Source: a virus
Direction: 5' to 3' (one strand)
Virus record (IMG/VR): IMGVR_UViG_3300046656_000217
Span: 1 to 53,552 of that record
Length of the DNA: 53,552 nucleotides
A program made the position numbers and the translations under genes. A model generated the notes under the pieces. It had not been told where the DNA came from, made no database searches, and was given only the letters and a program-made list of their open reading frames with translations. Positions 37,939-47,179 of the stretch are shown here, in pieces (positions within the stretch are counted from its first letter, which is position 1; every line of letters starts with the position of its first letter).

Positions 37939-39316
37939 TGGGGAATCCCTCTCTCGCCGTCTGGTAACTCGCGAGCATCCCGAGCCGGGATGCCGCCGCC
38001 CGCGCCATGGACGGGGCCGAGACGTTGGCCGGGATCGGTGCTTCCGGTGGTGCGATCCACGGCGAGTAGATCTGGTTCTGGTCGAAGACGACCCACTGAC
38101 TACCGGTCGATCCTTCGTGCGGAGCGATCACCGAGTCGTACCCGTGTTCCTTCAGGGCAGCCAGGTACTTCTCGGCCGTGCCGTACGGCGCGTCGGGATG
38201 CGGCTTCGAAAACCGTTCCTTGAGAATGTCGTACGGTCGGTTCGGATCTGGCAATCCCATACCTTCTTGGAGTTTGGTGAGGACCGGGTGCAAGTTCTCC
38301 TCACCGTATCCAGTTCCCCGTAGGTCGAGCGGCTTGCGAACGTCGAGGTATTGCGTTCGCACGCCGGCCGGGTTTTTTAACATGTCGTCGAGTTGCTTCA
38401 TCGCGATCGAACCACGCATCTCCGGGTCGTGCTTTTTTCTGAGATCGTCGATTTGGTAGTAGAGATTTCTCCTGCGGGAGTCCAACAGACCCTCTTGTTC
38501 GGCATGGGCCGGATCGATCGTCGAAGAATACCCGTACCCGGAATCGTGTGGGGTTTTGACGAACTTGGGATTCTCGTAAAGGTACCGCAAATCGTCGGTC
38601 GTGACGCGGTGTTCATGCCAAAGCCGATTCACCGTGTTGTTGGCTTCCTCTGCCGCCGCGTCCATTGCTTCACGCGATCCGCCGAACGCTTCGAGTCCGG
38701 GCTTCGCCTTCTTCAACATGTAATCGACTTGTTCAGACGATGGTCCGGCGTAGCTGCTGGCAAGCTCGGCGTCCGGGGTGACGTAGTACCCGGGGCCGAG
38801 TGTTGAAGCGTCCGCCGTCCCGGCCCTGGCGAAGTCCACCGGCCCTTCGAACGCGGTCTTGGTCCCGTGGTACATCTTGACCGGGTTGCCCGCCGCGTCC
38901 TTGGCGAACGTCTGGCCGGCGATCTCGGCCGGCATGGCACCCTTGGCCAACAGGGATTCCCGGAGTGCGTTGACCGCCTTGGCGCTGGCGATCGCCTCTT
39001 CGTTGGTCTTCACCGCCCTGGAAGCCACCCGGGCGGCTTTCCCGGCCGCACCGAGCCCGATGAGGTTGGTCGGGTCGAGGGCCATTTCCAGCCCGAACCC
39101 GGCAGCCTGGCCGCTGGCGTCCTCGGGCGACAAACCGAACCAGTCGTGTGCCAGATTGGCACCCGAGACCCGGCGGGACGGGTCGGTCAGACCCATAGTG
39201 TCGGAAAACGGGACAAGTGCCGCCAATTCGTCGGGATTTCCGCCAAGTAGACCCCGGAAAGCCCGGCCGGGCTTGTCCAAGGCGTCGGAAAGGTATGAGA
39301 GGGCTTCGTCGAACAC
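37928..39316 (-). CDS. Ejection-type protein with ADP-ribosyltransferase-like domain
   Basis: 462 residues. The shared module occupies residues 1-90 (MFDEALSYLSDALDKPGRAF, ELAALVPFSDTMGLTDPSRR). From about 145 it has an ART-like pattern: PVKMYHGTKTAFEGPVDFAR (His of YHGT at 150), then GPGYYVTPDAELASSYAG (GYY at 176-178) and, near residues 405-430, GYDSVIAP and WVVFDQNQIYSPW, which resemble ART domains of phage polyvalent proteins. Phage T4 carries virion ARTs (Alt) that modify host RNA polymerase; a similar role is inferred. It overlaps the kinase-like gene by 11 bases. Confidence 0.75.
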   Translation of the reverse strand: MFDEALSYLSDALDKPGRAFRGLLGGNPDELAALVPFSDTMGLTDPSRRVSGANLAHDWFGLSPEDASGQAAGFGLEMALDPTNLIGLGAAGKAARVASRAVKTNEEAIASAKAVNALRESLLAKGAMPAEIAGQTFAKDAAGNPVKMYHGTKTAFEGPVDFARAGTADASTLGPGYYVTPDAELASSYAGPSSEQVDYMLKKAKPGLEAFGGSREAMDAAAEEANNTVNRLWHEHRVTTDDLRYLYENPKFVKTPHDSGYGYSSTIDPAHAEQEGLLDSRRRNLYYQIDDLRKKHDPEMRGSIAMKQLDDMLKNPAGVRTQYLDVRKPLDLRGTGYGEENLHPVLTKLQEGMGLPDPNRPYDILKERFSKPHPDAPYGTAEKYLAALKEHGYDSVIAPHEGSTGSQWVVFDQNQIYSPWIAPPEAPIPANVSAPSMARAAASRLGMLASYQTAREGFPNVR

Positions 39317-39408
39317 GGGCTTTGCCCTCCAAGGCGTCTATAAGGCCGGCTGGCGCGTCGGAAGTTTTGACCCGGCGGATGGTCCCCGGGGCCGAGATCG
39401 TGGCTTGG

Positions 39409-40890
39409 CTAACGAAGGCCGAGACCGAACGCCTTGTAGACGGACGGGTATTTCGACCGCCGGAGTTCCCGGGCCCGGTCGAGTTCGGCCTGGGACTGGC
39501 TGAACGGGTTGAGCGGGTTCGACTCGTTGCCGCCGGCCCCGAACGGACTGGCTGCCCCGATGTCGAGTTCCGGTCCCTCTTTCAACTGCACCTTCCGGTA
39601 GGGGTCCGAGCCAACCCCGAGCGGGATCCTGCCTTCCTTGGCCAGATAGTTGAACGGCGTACCGGCCAGCGTGAACGTGCCCGGGATCTGGCCCTGTTGG
39701 TTGAGCGGAACCCCCCACTGAGTAGGTCCGTTCTTATTCGCCGACCGGTGCGCGGACATTTCGTCGATCGCGGCTTGCTGAAGGAGTGCCTTCTTGACGT
39801 TCGCTCCGGCCGGGCTGGCTTGGATCCGATTCAGAATGGCGTCCATTTCGTCGGGTGCCAGGTTGGCATCGGCCATCGCCTTCAGGAGCGGAGAGGCGTT
39901 CTGCTGCTGGAAGTCCTGAACGCCACCCTTGGCACCGGGGATCATCTTGCGGTCGGCCCCGAGCCCGCCGCCCATCTGCATATCGGCCGGCAGGACACCG
40001 GCATTTGACGAGAGGAACTGTTCGATCTTCGACAACTGCGCGAGCGACGGCTGGCCCGGGGCCGGAGCACCGCCCTTGTCGACCGTCATGGACTGGTTCG
40101 GTCCACCCAGGTTGAGGAAGTTCCCCGCCACCGAACTACCCGGGAACGCGCTCCGCACTTCCTTCGAGGCGGCGAGAGCCTGTTGAATGCTGGTCGCGTC
40201 CAGCCGGCCGGATCCGCCGAGCGCCCCGAGCAACGTGAGCAACGTCTGGCCCTGCATCGCGTCCGGGTGGAACTTCAGCGAGGCTTCCTTCAGCCGGGCT
40301 TCGTTGTTCATCTGGGCCACGTCGCGGGCGGTCTGGCCCTGCATCGTCTCGGGCAGGATCCCGACCTGGGCCCCGAGCATCCGGTTCGCCGCGTCGCCGC
40401 CCATGTTCGGGGCGTTCGCCTGCTGGTCGAGGAAGAGTTGCCGGATCTGATCCTTCGGCGAGCCGCCGGTCGCACCCCCAACGCCCGCCGGCAGGGTCGA
40501 GCCCGCGTTCGCCATCTTGGTCCCCCAGCCCGAGTACCAGTTCCCGGGCTCGGCCGTGCCGTTCAACGTCTGGACGGATCCACCCAAAGCCGGCGACGGC
40601 GCCAGCCCCGGCAGATCGCCTCGGACGTCGTTCTGAGCCTGCGCGGTCTGATCCGGCACGTTCCGCGGCATCCCGGCGACGCCGGAGTAGGCGCCGCCGC
40701 CCCACAAGCCGCCCGGCAGCATGGACGCGGCCATCGCCCCGGTACCGGCGATCGAGGCCGGGGCGTTGAGCCCGGGACCGAAACCCGGGACGCCGAGCCC
40801 GGCGGCAGCCATCCGCTTCTTCCGCTCCTCTTCGTCGTCCGGCTGCATGAAGCCGGCGTACGGGTTGTAACCTTCGGGTCGCGGGTCCAT
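39409..40890 (-). CDS. Putative internal virion protein
   Basis: 493 residues. Low-complexity Gly/Ala/Pro-rich start (MDPRPEGYNPYAGFMQPDDE) and long helical stretches (EEERKKRMAAA; ADANLAPDEMDAILNRIQAS), ending in AELDRARELRRSKYPSVYKA. It lies between a smaller internal protein and the ART-type gene, without the shared 90-residue module. It fits a podovirus internal core protein by position and composition. No catalytic motif was recognised. Confidence 0.55.
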   Translation of the reverse strand: MDPRPEGYNPYAGFMQPDDEEERKKRMAAAGLGVPGFGPGLNAPASIAGTGAMAASMLPGGLWGGGAYSGVAGMPRNVPDQTAQAQNDVRGDLPGLAPSPALGGSVQTLNGTAEPGNWYSGWGTKMANAGSTLPAGVGGATGGSPKDQIRQLFLDQQANAPNMGGDAANRMLGAQVGILPETMQGQTARDVAQMNNEARLKEASLKFHPDAMQGQTLLTLLGALGGSGRLDATSIQQALAASKEVRSAFPGSSVAGNFLNLGGPNQSMTVDKGGAPAPGQPSLAQLSKIEQFLSSNAGVLPADMQMGGGLGADRKMIPGAKGGVQDFQQQNASPLLKAMADANLAPDEMDAILNRIQASPAGANVKKALLQQAAIDEMSAHRSANKNGPTQWGVPLNQQGQIPGTFTLAGTPFNYLAKEGRIPLGVGSDPYRKVQLKEGPELDIGAASPFGAGGNESNPLNPFSQSQAELDRARELRRSKYPSVYKAFGLGLR

Positions 40891-40931
40891 GAGTCACCTT
40901 TCCAAAAGCGGACGGATACCGGCCGGGATCT

Positions 40932-41555
40932 TTACACAAGGCCGGCGAGTTGAGCCAGCAACCCTTGGACGCCCTGCATCTGGGTCTGCCGGCGGCGGAT
41001 GTCGGTGTCTTCGCCCTGGGCCCACTGGTTCTCGGCCAAGGCGTCGGTCCGGTACGTCGAGTCGGCGTTCGCCTGGGCGTACTGCATCGGGAGTTCCCGG
41101 GTGGTCCGGGCGTTCTCCCCGATGTTGGCGATGCCGAGTTGCGTCATCTGCGCCTGCATGGCCGGGCTCGACCCGCCGAACCCGCGGCCGGCACTCGACG
41201 AGCCGAGTTGCCGCATGAGCGTCTGGTACCGGGCATCGTTCCCGGCCACCCCCGAGTTGACTTGCTGCTGGATCTGGTCCGGGGTGAAGATCGGCCCCCG
41301 GGTGATCGACGGCTGCGGCTTGGTCGCCCCGCCGACCTGTCCGAACTGCCCGAGCATCGACGTCGCGTACGGGAAGAGTTGGTTGAAGGCGCCCTGCTTG
41401 GCGGCGAACTTCGCCTTGTCCAAGTCCATCGTGTCGCCAAATTCCTTCTTCCTCTGCTGCAACGCCATGTAGGCGTCCGGATCCGAGACCGGCGTGTTCG
41501 AATAACCCATCCGGGCCCCGAGCGCCGGATTCGCCCCTTGAAACAACATCGGCAT
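40932..41555 (-). CDS. Putative internal virion protein (small)
   Basis: 207 residues (MPMLFQGANPALGARMGYSN). Gln/Gly-rich with helices (MALQQRKKEFGDTMDLDKAK; FAAKQGAFNQLFPYATSMLG) and a C-terminal coiled region (TDIRRRQTQMQGVQGLLAQL). Length and Gln/Ala content resemble small T7-type internal proteins such as gp14, but no direct match is claimed. The plus-strand gene starts 59 bases beyond its own start. Confidence 0.55.
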   Translation of the reverse strand: MPMLFQGANPALGARMGYSNTPVSDPDAYMALQQRKKEFGDTMDLDKAKFAAKQGAFNQLFPYATSMLGQFGQVGGATKPQPSITRGPIFTPDQIQQQVNSGVAGNDARYQTLMRQLGSSSAGRGFGGSSPAMQAQMTQLGIANIGENARTTRELPMQYAQANADSTYRTDALAENQWAQGEDTDIRRRQTQMQGVQGLLAQLAGLV

Positions 41556-41614
41556 GATTTACTCTCCCAGCGTTGCGGACAGTTTACCACGATAAGACAG
41601 GAAAAGGAGAAGCG

Positions 41615-42370
41615 ATGCCCGACGCCAACGGAAATCTGATCCCCGGTGACCCCACCCCGACGGCTTGCACCAAAGTCGGACTGATCGTTCCGGGACTGCT
41701 AAAGGACGACGGCGGGGTCATCGCCCGGTCGACCGCCCACCCCGAATTTCATGGCCGTGTGTGGACCGCTTCGTTCGTCCTCGGCGAGTTCCGCGACGCA
41801 CTCAAGGCGGGCGGCTTGGACATTTGCAACGAGTCGGAGATCGCGGCCGGGAAGACCTTGAGCCTGTCGATCAAGAAGTTGCCGGTCCTGGCACCCGTTA
41901 CCTACGTCACCGATTACTCCGCACAATCGGCGTCGCCGTTCCCGATCGTCCAAATCGTACCCGGCTGCAACGTGGTCGGCATGATCGGAGTCGATCCCGG
42001 GTTTCCGCCGTTTCACCTGCCCTTTTGCAAGATCAACGCGATGGGATACGCGGCTTGGCGTGTCATCAAGTCGATCAGCACGGAAGGGGGCCCGTTCGTC
42101 CAGACGATCATTCTCTCGGGGACGGTCAGCCTGACGACCGGCGAGTGTCTTGCCCTGCCGGCCAGCGTCTTCGACAGTCGCGTCGCGATCGGTGCGCCGA
42201 CCGGCTTCCTTCAGGCTTTGGTCATGTATCACGTCCAGCTTTCCGGCGACGGAACGACGTGGGACGCATTGCCGACGTCGTTCTCGCCACCGTTCCCCCC
42301 GCGCAACTGCGCCCTCGGGAGCGGCGGCGATCCGTGCCCGACGCACGGGCCCGGTAGTCCGTGGCACTAA
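41615..42370 (+). CDS. Lone plus-strand gene in the structural block, unknown
   Basis: 251 residues from ATG 41615 with an excellent ribosome site (AAAAGGAGAAGCG). All surrounding genes are on the minus strand, so it must have its own promoter or be a late insertion. The sequence is beta-rich with paired Cys (ACTKVGLIVPGLLKDDGGVI; IVQIVPGCNVVGMIGVDPGF; NCALGSGGDPCPTHG). No family is recognised. It ends convergently with the next minus-strand gene, overlapping by four bases. It could be a 'moron'-type gene. Confidence 0.65.
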   Translation: MPDANGNLIPGDPTPTACTKVGLIVPGLLKDDGGVIARSTAHPEFHGRVWTASFVLGEFRDALKAGGLDICNESEIAAGKTLSLSIKKLPVLAPVTYVTDYSAQSASPFPIVQIVPGCNVVGMIGVDPGFPPFHLPFCKINAMGYAAWRVIKSISTEGGPFVQTIILSGTVSLTTGECLALPASVFDSRVAIGAPTGFLQALVMYHVQLSGDGTTWDALPTSFSPPFPPRNCALGSGGDPCPTHGPGSPWH

Positions 42371-42915
42371 GGCAGGTAAATGGGGACCAGCATTCGGAGC
42401 GAAGTGATCGCGTTCCCGGCACCGATCGCGCACCAGACGAGACAGTGTGTTCCCGCGGGGATCGTCTCGGCCGGGTCGATCTGCCCTTGGAAGCACGGGA
42501 AGGTTCCGAGCGGCGTCCCGCTCGTCGGATCGGTGATCCAACAGAGTACGTTGTAAGTCTGCCCGCTCCCGGAAACCACGATGCCGTAGAGCATGACCGG
42601 GAACTGCGGGGCGAGCGCGGCCGGCGGGGGCGTCGACGGGAACGTCGTCTGGGCCGGCGGCAGCCCGCCCCCTCCCCCGCCGCCACCGCCGGAGAACGGC
42701 GGCACGGTCGCACCCGGGAATGGAACGATGGTAAGGGCCGGGACGTCCGGCGCCGTCTGGCGGATGGTGAGCGGCCCGTCGACCGTCTGCCCGTCGGGGT
42801 GCTCGGCCCCGAAGATCGAGATGAGGTTTTCGGCCAACCGGCGTGCGCCACCCGGCCCCGGGTACTTCTCCCGGAGAATGCTGTCGAGTTCTTCGTCGGT
42901 GAGGATCGACGCCAT
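42367..42915 (-). CDS. Putative tail accessory protein
   Basis: 182 residues from ATG 42915 (GGGTA-ATGG context; the stop of the large nozzle-like gene overlaps the ATG). A helical start (MASILTDEELDSILREKYPG) and a long Gly run (GGGGGGGG) precede a beta-rich C-terminal part (FPVMLYGIVVSGSGQTYNVL). The Gly run looks like a flexible hinge. Probably virion-attached; function is unknown. Confidence 0.6.
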   Translation of the reverse strand: MASILTDEELDSILREKYPGPGGARRLAENLISIFGAEHPDGQTVDGPLTIRQTAPDVPALTIVPFPGATVPPFSGGGGGGGGGLPPAQTTFPSTPPPAALAPQFPVMLYGIVVSGSGQTYNVLCWITDPTSGTPLGTFPCFQGQIDPAETIPAGTHCLVWCAIGAGNAITSLRMLVPIYLP

Positions 42916-44981
42916 TACCCGTTCGCCCCGTTGACCAGAACGCTTCCGATCTGAACCTGCTCTTCGTTCGACACTCCGCTCATGACGAGCCGCGCCGTGC
43001 GGCCCATCGCACCGGCCACCGAGCCTTCCCGCCAAGAGTTCTGCTGGACGAGCGTGTAACCGTCCACGCTGTCGAGCAAGATGTCTTGGCCCTGGTCGCC
43101 GATCTTCGCCTGCACGTCGGTCCGGAAGCCGCGGTCGATGTCCCACGCCATCTTCACCGGGTCCGAGAAGTCGGGGGCGAACCCGACCCGGGCCTTGTTT
43201 GGCACCCGGTTCGGCTGGAACTCCATCTCGACACTCCGGGCCATGTCGGCTTCACCCGGCACCCACCGCAGCCGTTGACTCGAATACGTCCAGACGATTC
43301 CGCCGAGACAATACCGCGACGTCTCGTCGGGCCGGACCCGCCACGGGGTATTGATGACCAGCCGCGTCGTCGTCCGCTCGACGACGTACGCCGACTGGCC
43401 CCGGCCCTTCCCCTCGGTGATCGACACCGGCGAGTTGACGCACCCGGCCGCGAATCGGGCGTTGGCGTCGGTGATGCTGACGTCGTCGGCCGACGTGACG
43501 CTGCCGCGGATGGTCCCGCCCTGGGGCGAGCCGTCGATCGCCGCACCGAGCGGGGCGTACACCCGACCGCCCGTCGACCCGACGTAATACTGCTCGATCC
43601 CCTCGGCCACGGTCCCCACCCGCCCGCCGATCCGCGAGAGCACGCTGGATGCCGCCCGGAACGGGAGTGATTCGGTCCAGATCTTCCCCAGCTTGTAGGC
43701 GAAGCAGATCATGTCCCGGGGAACGTAGTCGCCGGCCAAGGCCACGAACCAGCGGACAACCTCTTCGTTCGGCGAGTGGCACGCATGGAAGTACCGGCCC
43801 GCCGCCCAATTAATCTTCTTCCCGGTCCCCGGCTGGTTATTGAACATGTCCTGAATCGGCGTCGAGATGAGTTCACCCTGGTCGTCACCGCGGAAGGCGT
43901 GAATCCCACCGGTGTCCATCATGTAGCACGTCTCGTCCACGATCGCCCACGACCGGTTGTTGACGCACCCGATGCTCGCCGCCAGGAAGATCCGACCGTC
44001 GTTCGCCGGGTCGCTCCGGCAAATGAACCGGTAGAGATGCCGGGTTTTGACGATGTACAGGTAAGACCCGTAGTTGAAGGCGCCGACCACCCGGTCACCG
44101 TCCTCGGGGAGAACGAGCACATTCACCGGGTTCCACGCCTCGGGCTTGTCCGGCTCGGAGAACTGGAAGGCGTTGGCCTCGGCCGGGACGGGCCGCACCG
44201 AATACTCGCCCCACGGGTTCGACGTGCCGCCGTAGACTTCGGACAGGAAGATCTGTTGGGTCGTCTCGTTGACGCTGGTGATCGTGTAGTTCTTCGGGGC
44301 CCCGGTGACGTACAGGATGCGGCCGACGAACGTCTCCTTCCATTTCGTGTTGTACCCCTGGACGATCTGAGACCCGAGCGTGACCGAGCACGACCCCCGC
44401 TGGTACGGCTCGATGCCCAACAGGTACATTCGGTTCTGGTGCCAGATCAAGAACGGCTTGTAGGACGGTGGCACCCCGTTTTCGATCGCTGCTTGATCGA
44501 TGTCGACCGACTCCTGAGTCGAGAGATCCGGATCTGTACGAGTGCTGGTGAAGGTCGTTGAAACAATGTCGGTCGTATCGATGTCGACATAGGCGATGTT
44601 CCTCGTCTCGCCGGTAAGGGGATCGACCGACCCGACCGACCCGTTGGTATTGCGGATGATCTGACGCCCGACGACGTCGTTCATGAAGAAGGGGACCGGC
44701 ACGTTGATGTAGTCGATCTGCCCGTTCGCCGAAGCGCTGGCCGGCGCGGAGATCGGGGAGAGGTTGGAGAACTGCCCGCGGCTGTTGACGAACCGAACCC
44801 ACCCGTAGTACGTCCCGGTGATCGAGCCCGCCCCGGACGCCGACAGGTCGAGGGCCCCGACCGGGGCGACGACGCCGGCCGGCGCCGCCGTGGACGACAA
44901 GCCGTCCCAGACAAGAACCTGCTCGATGCCGTTGGCGATGAAGACGTTCCCGTCCGACGAACTCTGTGCGAACGATTCCAT
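42915..44981 (-). CDS. Tail nozzle-like protein (beta-propeller type)
   Basis: 688 residues. The sequence is made of repeated beta segments of about 50 residues, with blades recognisable by W/Y and D-x-D/GD motifs (GSYLYIVKTRHLYRFICRSD; TCYMMDTGGIHAFRGDDQGE; GGRVYAPLGAAIDGSPQGGT). Large beta-propeller nozzle proteins close the tail of many podoviruses and sit where this one does, before the ejection genes. Size fits gp12-type (T7) nozzle proteins (about 600-800 residues). The exact family is unproven. Confidence 0.6.
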   Translation of the reverse strand: MESFAQSSSDGNVFIANGIEQVLVWDGLSSTAAPAGVVAPVGALDLSASGAGSITGTYYGWVRFVNSRGQFSNLSPISAPASASANGQIDYINVPVPFFMNDVVGRQIIRNTNGSVGSVDPLTGETRNIAYVDIDTTDIVSTTFTSTRTDPDLSTQESVDIDQAAIENGVPPSYKPFLIWHQNRMYLLGIEPYQRGSCSVTLGSQIVQGYNTKWKETFVGRILYVTGAPKNYTITSVNETTQQIFLSEVYGGTSNPWGEYSVRPVPAEANAFQFSEPDKPEAWNPVNVLVLPEDGDRVVGAFNYGSYLYIVKTRHLYRFICRSDPANDGRIFLAASIGCVNNRSWAIVDETCYMMDTGGIHAFRGDDQGELISTPIQDMFNNQPGTGKKINWAAGRYFHACHSPNEEVVRWFVALAGDYVPRDMICFAYKLGKIWTESLPFRAASSVLSRIGGRVGTVAEGIEQYYVGSTGGRVYAPLGAAIDGSPQGGTIRGSVTSADDVSITDANARFAAGCVNSPVSITEGKGRGQSAYVVERTTTRLVINTPWRVRPDETSRYCLGGIVWTYSSQRLRWVPGEADMARSVEMEFQPNRVPNKARVGFAPDFSDPVKMAWDIDRGFRTDVQAKIGDQGQDILLDSVDGYTLVQQNSWREGSVAGAMGRTARLVMSGVSNEEQVQIGSVLVNGANG

Positions 44982-44983
44982 GC

Positions 44984-46102
44984 CTACCTCTGATACCGGT
45001 TGCCGACCAGCACGTTCGGCTCGTCGGCCAGGAACAGGTTGAGGATCGTGCCGACGTCGATGTTGTTGGCGGTGCTGTACTGTTCGACGAAGGTAACGAA
45101 CTGGTCAACGTCGATCACGTTCTGGGTCAGACTCGGGATCGACTCGACCATGTTGAGGAACTGGAAGACGTTGATGTCGTTGATCTGGGCGAACCCGCCG
45201 CCGCCCGAACTCGGGATGTCGCCGCCGGTCGCGGCCCCGGCGGTGAGGACGGTCCCCAGGACGAACGGGCTGTCCCCGATAAAGGTCTGGTCGACGACGA
45301 TGTCGTTGCCGGTGATGTAGGGCGGCGGTGCCCCGGTACCGCCTCTGGTCTTCTGCGGGATCTGCACCATCGCGATCGGGTCGTGCGTCGTCGTCCACGC
45401 CACCATCTCGGGGGCGGACAGGGCTCGGTTGAACACGGCCACCCACCACACCGATCCGTTGAGCCCGAACGTCACCCCGGCCCCGCCGCCGGTCGAGAAG
45501 CGGCCGGTCGAGGCGAACCCGGCGCTCGACGTGTTGTGGCTCGCCCCGGCCGACGTGTTGCTCGCGACTAAGACCCCGCTCTTGTAGAGCCGCATCGTCC
45601 CGGCACCGCTCGGATCGTACGAGCCCCCGAGAGTGAATTCGTTGTTGACCGATCCCGCCACGTCCCCGTCGCTGATGAACGTCCCGCCGCCGTTGCCGAC
45701 GAACCACCCGCACCCGGACGCGGCGCTAATCTGAAGCGTGCAACCATCCCCGGAAGAGACGTCGTGTGTCCCCCATAGCTGGCCGGCGGTATCGACCGAC
45801 GTCGGAAGGCAGCGGGCGATCACGGTGACCGGCCCCAGGAACTTGCCCGTCCAAGAGGTATCCCACTGGATGTAGTCGCCGTTCGACGCGGAGAAGATCG
45901 ACCCGTCGTAGCCGGTGATCGGCGAGAACGACCGGGCGAGAATCTTGGACGTGATGTCGGAACCCTTCTGGATCAGGTTCCCGGTCTCGATCGTGTCGCT
46001 GGCCTTGAGGGCGTACCGGATTAACGAGAACATCCGTAGCCCCGCCGTCCACTGATTCGTGGCGACTTGGAACGGGCGGCGGATCTGGGACGGTGCGGCC
46101 AT
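44984..46102 (-). CDS. Tail-fibre-type protein with LamG-like domain
   Basis: 372 residues from ATG 46102 (the longer frame to 46252 is not protein-like). Residues about 60-230 look like a concanavalin/LamG-type jellyroll: SNGDYIQWDTSWTGKFLGPV, GWFVGNGGGTFISDGDVAGS, MRLYKSGVLVASNTSA and VWWVAVFNRALSAPEMVAW. Such domains bind sugars or cell-surface polymers. The C-terminus (VDVDQFVTFVEQYSTANNID) is helical. Probably part of the receptor-binding apparatus. It overlaps the upstream gene by one base. Confidence 0.65.
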   Translation of the reverse strand: MAAPSQIRRPFQVATNQWTAGLRMFSLIRYALKASDTIETGNLIQKGSDITSKILARSFSPITGYDGSIFSASNGDYIQWDTSWTGKFLGPVTVIARCLPTSVDTAGQLWGTHDVSSGDGCTLQISAASGCGWFVGNGGGTFISDGDVAGSVNNEFTLGGSYDPSGAGTMRLYKSGVLVASNTSAGASHNTSSAGFASTGRFSTGGGAGVTFGLNGSVWWVAVFNRALSAPEMVAWTTTHDPIAMVQIPQKTRGGTGAPPPYITGNDIVVDQTFIGDSPFVLGTVLTAGAATGGDIPSSGGGGFAQINDINVFQFLNMVESIPSLTQNVIDVDQFVTFVEQYSTANNIDVGTILNLFLADEPNVLVGNRYQR

Positions 46103-46674
46103 TACTGGATCTCGTCGACCAGCGGGATGAAGACTTGGTTGGCTTCGACGTCGTCGCCTTCGAACGAGTCGCCGCTGTTGTTGACCAGAACGAGTTGCCC
46201 GTACCGGCTCGACGGGACGAAGTAGTTGTTCACGACGCCGTTCTGGACGCAAGCCCCGTCGTGCGTCCTGAGAGAGCCGATGAAGTCACACATGATGATG
46301 AATTCGCCGAGCGTCACCCCTCCCAAGGCCCCGTCGGGCGCCGCCCCGTCCACGCCTGAATTGCCGGCCACGTTGCCGTTGGCGGCGGTCACGCTCGTCG
46401 AGGGGGCCCAATAGTAGTCAATGTGGCCGGACGCGCCGGGCGTTTCGCCCGTGAAGTCGACGCACCCGAGCACCCGGAACCCGGCGGCGAACGTCGCCCC
46501 GAGATCCGCCTTGTCCGATTGCCGGCCGGCGGCGTCCGCGACGGATGCGAGCGTGATGAGCACGTTCGTCGGCGAACCGATCGTCCAGTCCGTCGCCGGG
46601 TCGGCCGGGCTGAACGAGCCCGAGACACAGAACCGGAGTTCCGTCCCGAGTTTGCGAAGGATTTCATTGGCCAC
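46102..46674 (-). CDS. Phage structural protein
   Basis: 190 residues (MANEILRKLGTELRFCVSGS). Beta-rich with Gly/Ala/Thr, including FRVLGCVDFTGETPGASGHI and IMCDFIGSLRTHDGACVQNG. This type (small virion protein between fibre and head-tail genes) is frequent in podoviruses. A fibre-base role is likely; no specific match. Confidence 0.55.
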   Translation of the reverse strand: MANEILRKLGTELRFCVSGSFSPADPATDWTIGSPTNVLITLASVADAAGRQSDKADLGATFAAGFRVLGCVDFTGETPGASGHIDYYWAPSTSVTAANGNVAGNSGVDGAAPDGALGGVTLGEFIIMCDFIGSLRTHDGACVQNGVVNNYFVPSSRYGQLVLVNNSGDSFEGDDVEANQVFIPLVDEIQ

Positions 46675-46678
46675 GGCG

Positions 46679-47179
46679 TTACTCCCTAATGGTCAGAATG
46701 TACGTTCCGGAGATCACGTCCAAGTTGGCGACCGCCAGGCCCGCCGGCATGACCGCCGTACAGTAGAGCAAGCCGGTCGGACTCACCGACCCCTTGGTCA
46801 CAAGCGAAGCCAGGAACGCCCCCCGGATGCTGCCGCCCGCGTTCATCACCCAGCTAAACGGTCCCGGGGTCGACATGATGCCGCCCGTCGCCGGGCCGGG
46901 GATCCAAGTCGGTCGATTCCCGACGTAGTTCGTCCACTCGTTCCAGCCGCCGTGCGCCGCGTGCGTGTCCGCGGTCAAGACCCCGGTGTAACCCGATTGA
47001 GAAATCACCCCGACGTAGTAGAGCGTCGGGGCTTGCCCGCGGAAGGCGGTTTCGAGGATCCCGTTGCACCCCTGGGTCGTCACCCCGTTCGAGATCGTCA
47101 CGCGCCACTTCTGCTTACCGGCCGGCGAGCGACAGGTCAGTTCGAACCAGCCGCCGACACCGAGCCGGTTGTGGGTCAT
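46679..47179 (-). CDS. Structural protein, tandem paralog 1
   Basis: 166 residues from ATG 47179. It shares a core with the next gene: GVGGWFELTC (here) against RVGGWFRWWE, DTHAAHGGWNEWTNYVGNRP against DTMASHGGWAEFTSYTGTTR, and a similar C-terminal strand order (GLLYCTAVMPAG against VGTLWATALQTR). The pair is clearly a tandem duplication. Beta-rich. Probably a tail or fibre component. Confidence 0.65.
   Translation of the reverse strand: MTHNRLGVGGWFELTCRSPAGKQKWRVTISNGVTTQGCNGILETAFRGQAPTLYYVGVISQSGYTGVLTADTHAAHGGWNEWTNYVGNRPTWIPGPATGGIMSTPGPFSWVMNAGGSIRGAFLASLVTKGSVSPTGLLYCTAVMPAGLAVANLDVISGTYILTIRE

Noticed and set aside
41556-41614. A promoter with TTGCGG and GATAAG boxes before the lone plus-strand gene
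   Set aside because: Spacing is too short for a standard -35/-10 pair, so I do not call a promoter, although one must exist nearby.
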